Part shown: piece by piece, positions 60,670 through 64,000 of the stretch | Numbering within the stretch: position 1 is the first letter of the stretch | Layout: every line of letters starts with the position of its first letter | Assembly: GCA_040902745.1 (NCBI GenBank) | Contig: JBBDWR010000028.1 | Span: 124,001-188,000 of the forward strand | Reading direction: 5' to 3' | From: JBBDWR01 sp040902745 | GTDB taxonomy: Bacteria; Actinomycetota; UBA4738; HRBIN12 | Length of the DNA: 64,000 nucleotides | Translations under genes and position numbers: made by a program | The notes under the pieces: model-generated | Told to the model about the DNA's origin: nothing | The model's database searches: none | Seen by the model: the letters and a program-made list of their open reading frames with translations, nothing else

Positions 60670-61569
60670 GTGAAAGACCTCCCACCCCAGATCCGCGAGC
60701 GGACGATCTCCAAGGCGCGGACCTTGATCGAGGCGTTGCCGTTCATGCAGGGGCATCGCGGCAAAGTCGTCGTGATCAAATACGGCGGCGCGGCCATGGA
60801 CCGGGCTCCGCTCGTCCGCCCGTTCGCCGAAGACGTGGCGCTGCTGCTGCACTCGGGGATCCTTCCGGTGATCGTGCACGGCGGCGGCCCGCAGGTGACC
60901 GAGGTGGCTACGCAGCTCGGGATCGAGACGACGTTCGTCGACGGGCTCCGCGTCACCGACGCCGCCACGCTCGACGTCGCGACGATGGTGCTCGCCGGCA
61001 AGCTCAACACCGACGTCGTGTTGGGGCTGCGACAGGGCGGTGTGCCGGCGGTGGGGCTCTCCGGGGTCGACGGCGGCCTGCTGATCGCCCGGCGGCAGAC
61101 CTCGCCAGACCTCGGGTTCGTCGGGGAGGTCGTTCAGGTCGACGGCGACCTCGCTCGCACCTTGCTGGCAGAGGAGTTCGTGCCCGTGATCGCGTCGATC
61201 GCCGCCGACGAGGCTGGACAGGCGTACAACGTGAACGCCGACGTGGTGGCCGCCGAACTCGCGGTGGCCCTCGGTGCGGAGAAGCTCGTGTTCGTCGTCG
61301 ATGTTCCCGGGATCATCGGTCCGAAGGGCGACCTGCTCTCCGAACTCGGTGCGCAGGAGTGTCTCGACCTGCTCGCGGCCGAAGGAGTGATCGCCGGAGG
61401 GATGATCCCCAAGCTGGAGAGCGCCGTGCGAGCGGTCAAGGCGGGCGTTCGTCGGGTGCATCTGGTGGATGGCCGGGTGGAACACGCCCTGGTCCTCGAG
61501 CTGTTCACCCCCGAGGGCGTCGGCACGATGATCACCGCCGATGTCGGATCCCGGGAGGTCACCCCGTGA
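60670..61569 (+). CDS. argB: Acetylglutamate kinase
   Basis: A 299-residue amino acid kinase that phosphorylates N-acetylglutamate. ATP and substrate segments are VVIKYGGAAM, LPVIVHGGGPQV, GLRVTDAATLDVATMVLAGKLN, VNADVVAAELA and GGMIPKLESA. The N-terminal helix (about 1-25) is of the type linked to hexameric, arginine-inhibited kinases, so feedback inhibition is likely (inference). The GTG at 60670 follows CTGAGGAG. Its end overlaps argD (GTGA). Confidence 0.96.
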   Translation: MKDLPPQIRERTISKARTLIEALPFMQGHRGKVVVIKYGGAAMDRAPLVRPFAEDVALLLHSGILPVIVHGGGPQVTEVATQLGIETTFVDGLRVTDAATLDVATMVLAGKLNTDVVLGLRQGGVPAVGLSGVDGGLLIARRQTSPDLGFVGEVVQVDGDLARTLLAEEFVPVIASIAADEAGQAYNVNADVVAAELAVALGAEKLVFVVDVPGIIGPKGDLLSELGAQECLDLLAAEGVIAGGMIPKLESAVRAVKAGVRRVHLVDGRVEHALVLELFTPEGVGTMITADVGSREVTP

Positions 61570-62756
61570 CCCTTCCCGGCGAGACGTTCGTGATGCCGAC
61601 GTATGCGCGCTATCCGCTGACGCTCGTTCGCGGCGAGGGGATGCGCGTGTGGGACGACGCCGGGCGCCCCTACCTGGACTTCGCGGGCGCGCTCGGTGCG
61701 GTCTCGCTCGGTCACGGGCACCCCGCATGGCGTCGCGCGGTCCACGCGCAGCTCGACGAACTCACGATGGTGAGCAACCTGTACGCGACCCGGCCGCAAG
61801 CCGAGCTCGCCGAGCTGCTGGCAGCGACGCTGCCGATCCCGGACGCGAGGGTGTTCTTCTGCAATTCCGGAGCAGAAGCCAACGAAGCCGCGATCAAACT
61901 CGCGCGCAAGCACGGGCTGGCTCGCGGCCGCTCGACGATCGTCGCCCTCGATGGATCGTTCCACGGGCGCAGCGTCGCGACCCTTGCGGCGACCGGGCAA
62001 GCGGCGAAACGCGCGGCGTTCGAACCGCTGGTCGACTGGTTCGTCCACGTCCCGCCGAACGACGTGAACGCGATCGACCGCGTCGTCGGCGACGACACCG
62101 CCGCCGTGTTGCTCGAGCCGGTGCTGGGGGAGGGCGGCGTGATCCCGCTCGAGGGCGACTACCTGCGGGCCGTCCGTCGCTTGTGTTCCGAACGCGGAGT
62201 GCTGCTGGTGGCCGACGAGGTCCAGGCTGGCCTCGGGCGCTGCGGCGACTGGTTGTCCTCGTCCCTGTCGGACGTCGTTCCCGACGTGGTCACGCTCGCG
62301 AAGGGGCTGGGGGGAGGGCTTCCGATCGGGGCGTGCATCTCGTCCGCGCCGATCGCGTTCGCCGCCGGCGATCACGCCTCGACGTTCGGGGCCGGTCCGG
62401 TGCCGTGCGCGGCCGCTGTCGCCGTGATCCGCACGATCCGCGAAGAAGACTTGCTGCGCAACGCCCGTGAGCGTGGAGCTACCCTTAGAGATCGGCTCCA
62501 GGCCGCGGGTGTCGCTCCGTTCGTGCAACAGATCCGAGGGCGAGGACTGCTCCTCGGGATCCAGCTCGAGCGCCCTGCTGCGCACGAGATGGTGCTCGCG
62601 ATGCTCGACGGGGGAGTGCTCGCGACCGAGGCGGGGCCCGACGTGGTCCGCCTTTCGCCTCCGCTGACCGTGACCGACGCCGACGTGAGCGAGGCCGTCG
62701 CCGCCTTCGAACGCGCGGCGAGTACCGTCGCGCAGGCTGTCGGGAGCTCCGCATGA
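61566..62756 (+). CDS. argD: Acetylornithine aminotransferase
   Basis: A 396-residue class III PLP aminotransferase. The PLP lysine is in TLAKGLGGGLPIGA. Other family segments are FCNSGAEANEAAIKLARK, DGSFHGRSVATLAATG, VADEVQAGLGRCG and DHASTFGAGPVPCAAA. It converts N-acetylglutamate semialdehyde to N-acetylornithine. The GTG at 61566 overlaps the argB stop and its stop overlaps argR (ATGA). In most actinobacteria argF follows directly; here argR does. Confidence 0.95.
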   Translation: MTLPGETFVMPTYARYPLTLVRGEGMRVWDDAGRPYLDFAGALGAVSLGHGHPAWRRAVHAQLDELTMVSNLYATRPQAELAELLAATLPIPDARVFFCNSGAEANEAAIKLARKHGLARGRSTIVALDGSFHGRSVATLAATGQAAKRAAFEPLVDWFVHVPPNDVNAIDRVVGDDTAAVLLEPVLGEGGVIPLEGDYLRAVRRLCSERGVLLVADEVQAGLGRCGDWLSSSLSDVVPDVVTLAKGLGGGLPIGACISSAPIAFAAGDHASTFGAGPVPCAAAVAVIRTIREEDLLRNARERGATLRDRLQAAGVAPFVQQIRGRGLLLGIQLERPAAHEMVLAMLDGGVLATEAGPDVVRLSPPLTVTDADVSEAVAAFERAASTVAQAVGSSA

Positions 62757-63274
62757 CGACGAAGCGAGCGCCGGTGGACCCGGACGAGCGGGCGAACGGG
62801 CGCGGGCGATCCAACCCCGCTTTGAAGACGAAGCGACAGCACGCGATCCTGTCTCTCGTCGGTCGGGAGCGACTCTCGTCGCAGGAGGAGATCCGCGCGC
62901 GCTTGCGAGGGCTCGGGCTCGAGGCGACACAGTCGACGATCTCGCGCGACGTGGAGGAGCTCGGATTGGCGCGCGTCCACGACGCCGACGGTCTGCGCTA
63001 CGTTGTGCCCGGGGAGAGCGACGCCCCGGGGCCGATCCGTCTGCTGCGTCACCTGCTCGACGAGTTCGCTCTGTCGTTCACGCCGGCCGACAACCTGCTC
63101 GTGATCCGAACCCCGCCCGGCGCGGCCAACGCCCTTGCGGAGGGACTGGATCGCGTCGGGCTCGCCGACGTCGCCGGCACGATCGCCGGGGACAACACGA
63201 TCCTGCTCGTCGCCCGCGAGGGCGTCACCGCCCGGGAGCTCGAGCGGGCGCTCACTCAGATCATGGAGGCCTGA
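62753..63274 (+). CDS. argR: Arginine repressor
   Basis: A 173-residue regulator. The N-terminal winged helix (about 25-90, SSQEEIRARLRGLGLEATQSTISRDVEELG) contains the conserved Ser-Arg pair. The C-terminal hexamerisation and arginine-binding domain ends with DVAGTIAGDNTILLVAREG, whose aspartate binds arginine. A polar extension of about 25 residues precedes the DNA-binding part. Coupled to argD by ATGA. The ARG box at 58399-58416 is the obvious target. The next gene, argG, starts 4 bp after its stop. Confidence 0.95.
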   Translation: MTTKRAPVDPDERANGRGRSNPALKTKRQHAILSLVGRERLSSQEEIRARLRGLGLEATQSTISRDVEELGLARVHDADGLRYVVPGESDAPGPIRLLRHLLDEFALSFTPADNLLVIRTPPGAANALAEGLDRVGLADVAGTIAGDNTILLVAREGVTARELERALTQIMEA

Positions 63275-63278
63275 ACAG

Positions 63279-64000
63279 ATGAAACGCGTGGTACTCGCCT
63301 ACAGCGGTGGGCTCGACACGTCCGTCGCGATCAAGTGGATGGGCGACCAGGGCGCCGAGGTGTTTCCCGTCGCGATCGACATCGGACAGCAAGAGGACTT
63401 CGACTCGATCGTCGAGCGCGGCAAAAGGGCCGGTGCGGCCGAGGTGCGTGTCGTGCACGCCACCGACACGTTCGCGGAGGAGTTCCTCGCACCCGCGATC
63501 GCAGCGAACGGGCTCTACGAACAGAAATACCCGATGGTTTCGGGACTCGCTCGGCCGCTGATCGCTCGCGAGGTGGTCAACGTCGCCAAGGAGGTCGGCG
63601 CGGACGCGGTCGCGCACGGTTGCACCGGAAAGGGAAACGATCAGGTTCGCTTCGAGACGGCGTTCGGCGTGCTGGCGCCCGACCTGGAGATCGTCGCGCC
63701 GATCCGTGAATCGGTGATCCCTCGCGAGAAGGCGATCGCATACGCGGACGAGATGGGCATCCCGATCTCCAAGGTCGCGACGGCGTACTCGATCGACGAG
63801 AACCTGTGGGGCCGTACCGCCGAGTGCGGTCCGCTCGAGGATCCGTGGGTTGCGCCCCCCGAAGATGCGTTCGGCCGCACCGCTGTGCCTGCCGATCGAC
63901 CGGACGAGCCGACGGAGGTCGTGATCGGTTTCGAACGCGGGATCCCCACCTCGTTCGGCGGGAGCCCGACTCCGCTCGCGGAGGTGATCCGCCAGGTCGA
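63279..64000 (+). CDS. argG: Argininosuccinate synthase, 3' end missing
   Basis: The first 240 codons run off the window. The ATP-binding P-loop is AYSGGLDTSVA (SGGLDTS). Further family segments are AIDIGQQEDFD, YPMVSGLARPLIA, AHGCTGKGNDQVRFE and YSIDENLWGR. It condenses citrulline with aspartate. The ATG at 63279 lies 4 bp after the argR stop. The usual neighbour argH would follow outside the window. Confidence 0.95.
   Translation, partial: MKRVVLAYSGGLDTSVAIKWMGDQGAEVFPVAIDIGQQEDFDSIVERGKRAGAAEVRVVHATDTFAEEFLAPAIAANGLYEQKYPMVSGLARPLIAREVVNVAKEVGADAVAHGCTGKGNDQVRFETAFGVLAPDLEIVAPIRESVIPREKAIAYADEMGIPISKVATAYSIDENLWGRTAECGPLEDPWVAPPEDAFGRTAVPADRPDEPTEVVIGFERGIPTSFGGSPTPLAEVIRQV

Overview
The window is very GC-rich bacterial chromosome, densely packed and with many GTG starts. 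It fits a member of the Actinomycetota, probably an uncultured soil or water lineage rather than Streptomyces or Mycobacterium. The gene content behind that guess is an argCJBD-R-G cluster with its own ArgR, a GlpX-type fructose bisphosphatase, F420-type luciferase-like oxidoreductases, a SufR-like regulator beside Mrp, and many starts preceded by a TANNNT box and no Shine-Dalgarno site. I see no rRNA, tRNA, insertion sequence, prophage or CRISPR. It reads as ordinary chromosomal core and accessory DNA, and the placement is an inference from gene content only.

Layout. 1-6641 is a signal-transduction block: two tandem receiver-GGDEF proteins, then on the other strand a receiver-histidine kinase, a receiver-EAL protein and a GAF/PAS/PAS histidine kinase. 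6797-12627 is a histidine-utilisation cluster (hutU, a HutF-like amidohydrolase, hutH, hutI) with the genes on alternating strands. 12740-15436 is a five-PAS kinase that lacks the phospho-accepting histidine. 15474-28301 is a mixed metabolic stretch. It includes a TPP-riboswitch-controlled CytX-like permease, pepA, a LmbE-type deacetylase, a coupled four-gene run (8-TM protein, CPBP protein, FMN-binding protein, SRPBCC protein), PAP2, a CocE/NonD hydrolase and Mrp. 28413-35084 holds a SufR-like regulator, a cyclase-fold pseudoenzyme next to a PilT-type ATPase, an SPFH/NfeD pair and an ECF sigma factor with its zinc anti-sigma factor. 35159-43139 holds a nucleotidyltransferase, a luciferase-like oxidoreductase, glpX, an epimerase, pgsA, an EamA transporter and an alpha-hydroxy-acid oxidase. 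43221-49008 holds a secreted beta-helix protein with a structured leader, PHP and HAD phosphatases, NDH-2, a second cyclase-fold pseudoenzyme and a CBS protein. 49140-54890 is a peptide and amide hydrolysis neighbourhood (TldE, TldD, cupin, amidohydrolase, C45 peptidase). 54896-58357 holds a bactofilin-like membrane protein, RmuC and a GH114 glycosidase. 58419-64000 is the arginine operon, controlled by a palindromic ARG box that overlaps its promoter.

How the parts work together. The hut genes degrade histidine to formiminoglutamate and onward. The arg genes make arginine from glutamate and are probably shut off by the ArgR they encode. The c-di-GMP-type enzymes, PAS kinases and a PilT-type ATPase suggest surface or motility signalling. 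The most unusual items are the pair of degenerate class III cyclase-like proteins, the phosphoacceptor-less kinase, a structured leader of about 150 nt upstream of the beta-helix gene, and tandem repeats of 11 bp and 12 bp in promoter and leader regions.
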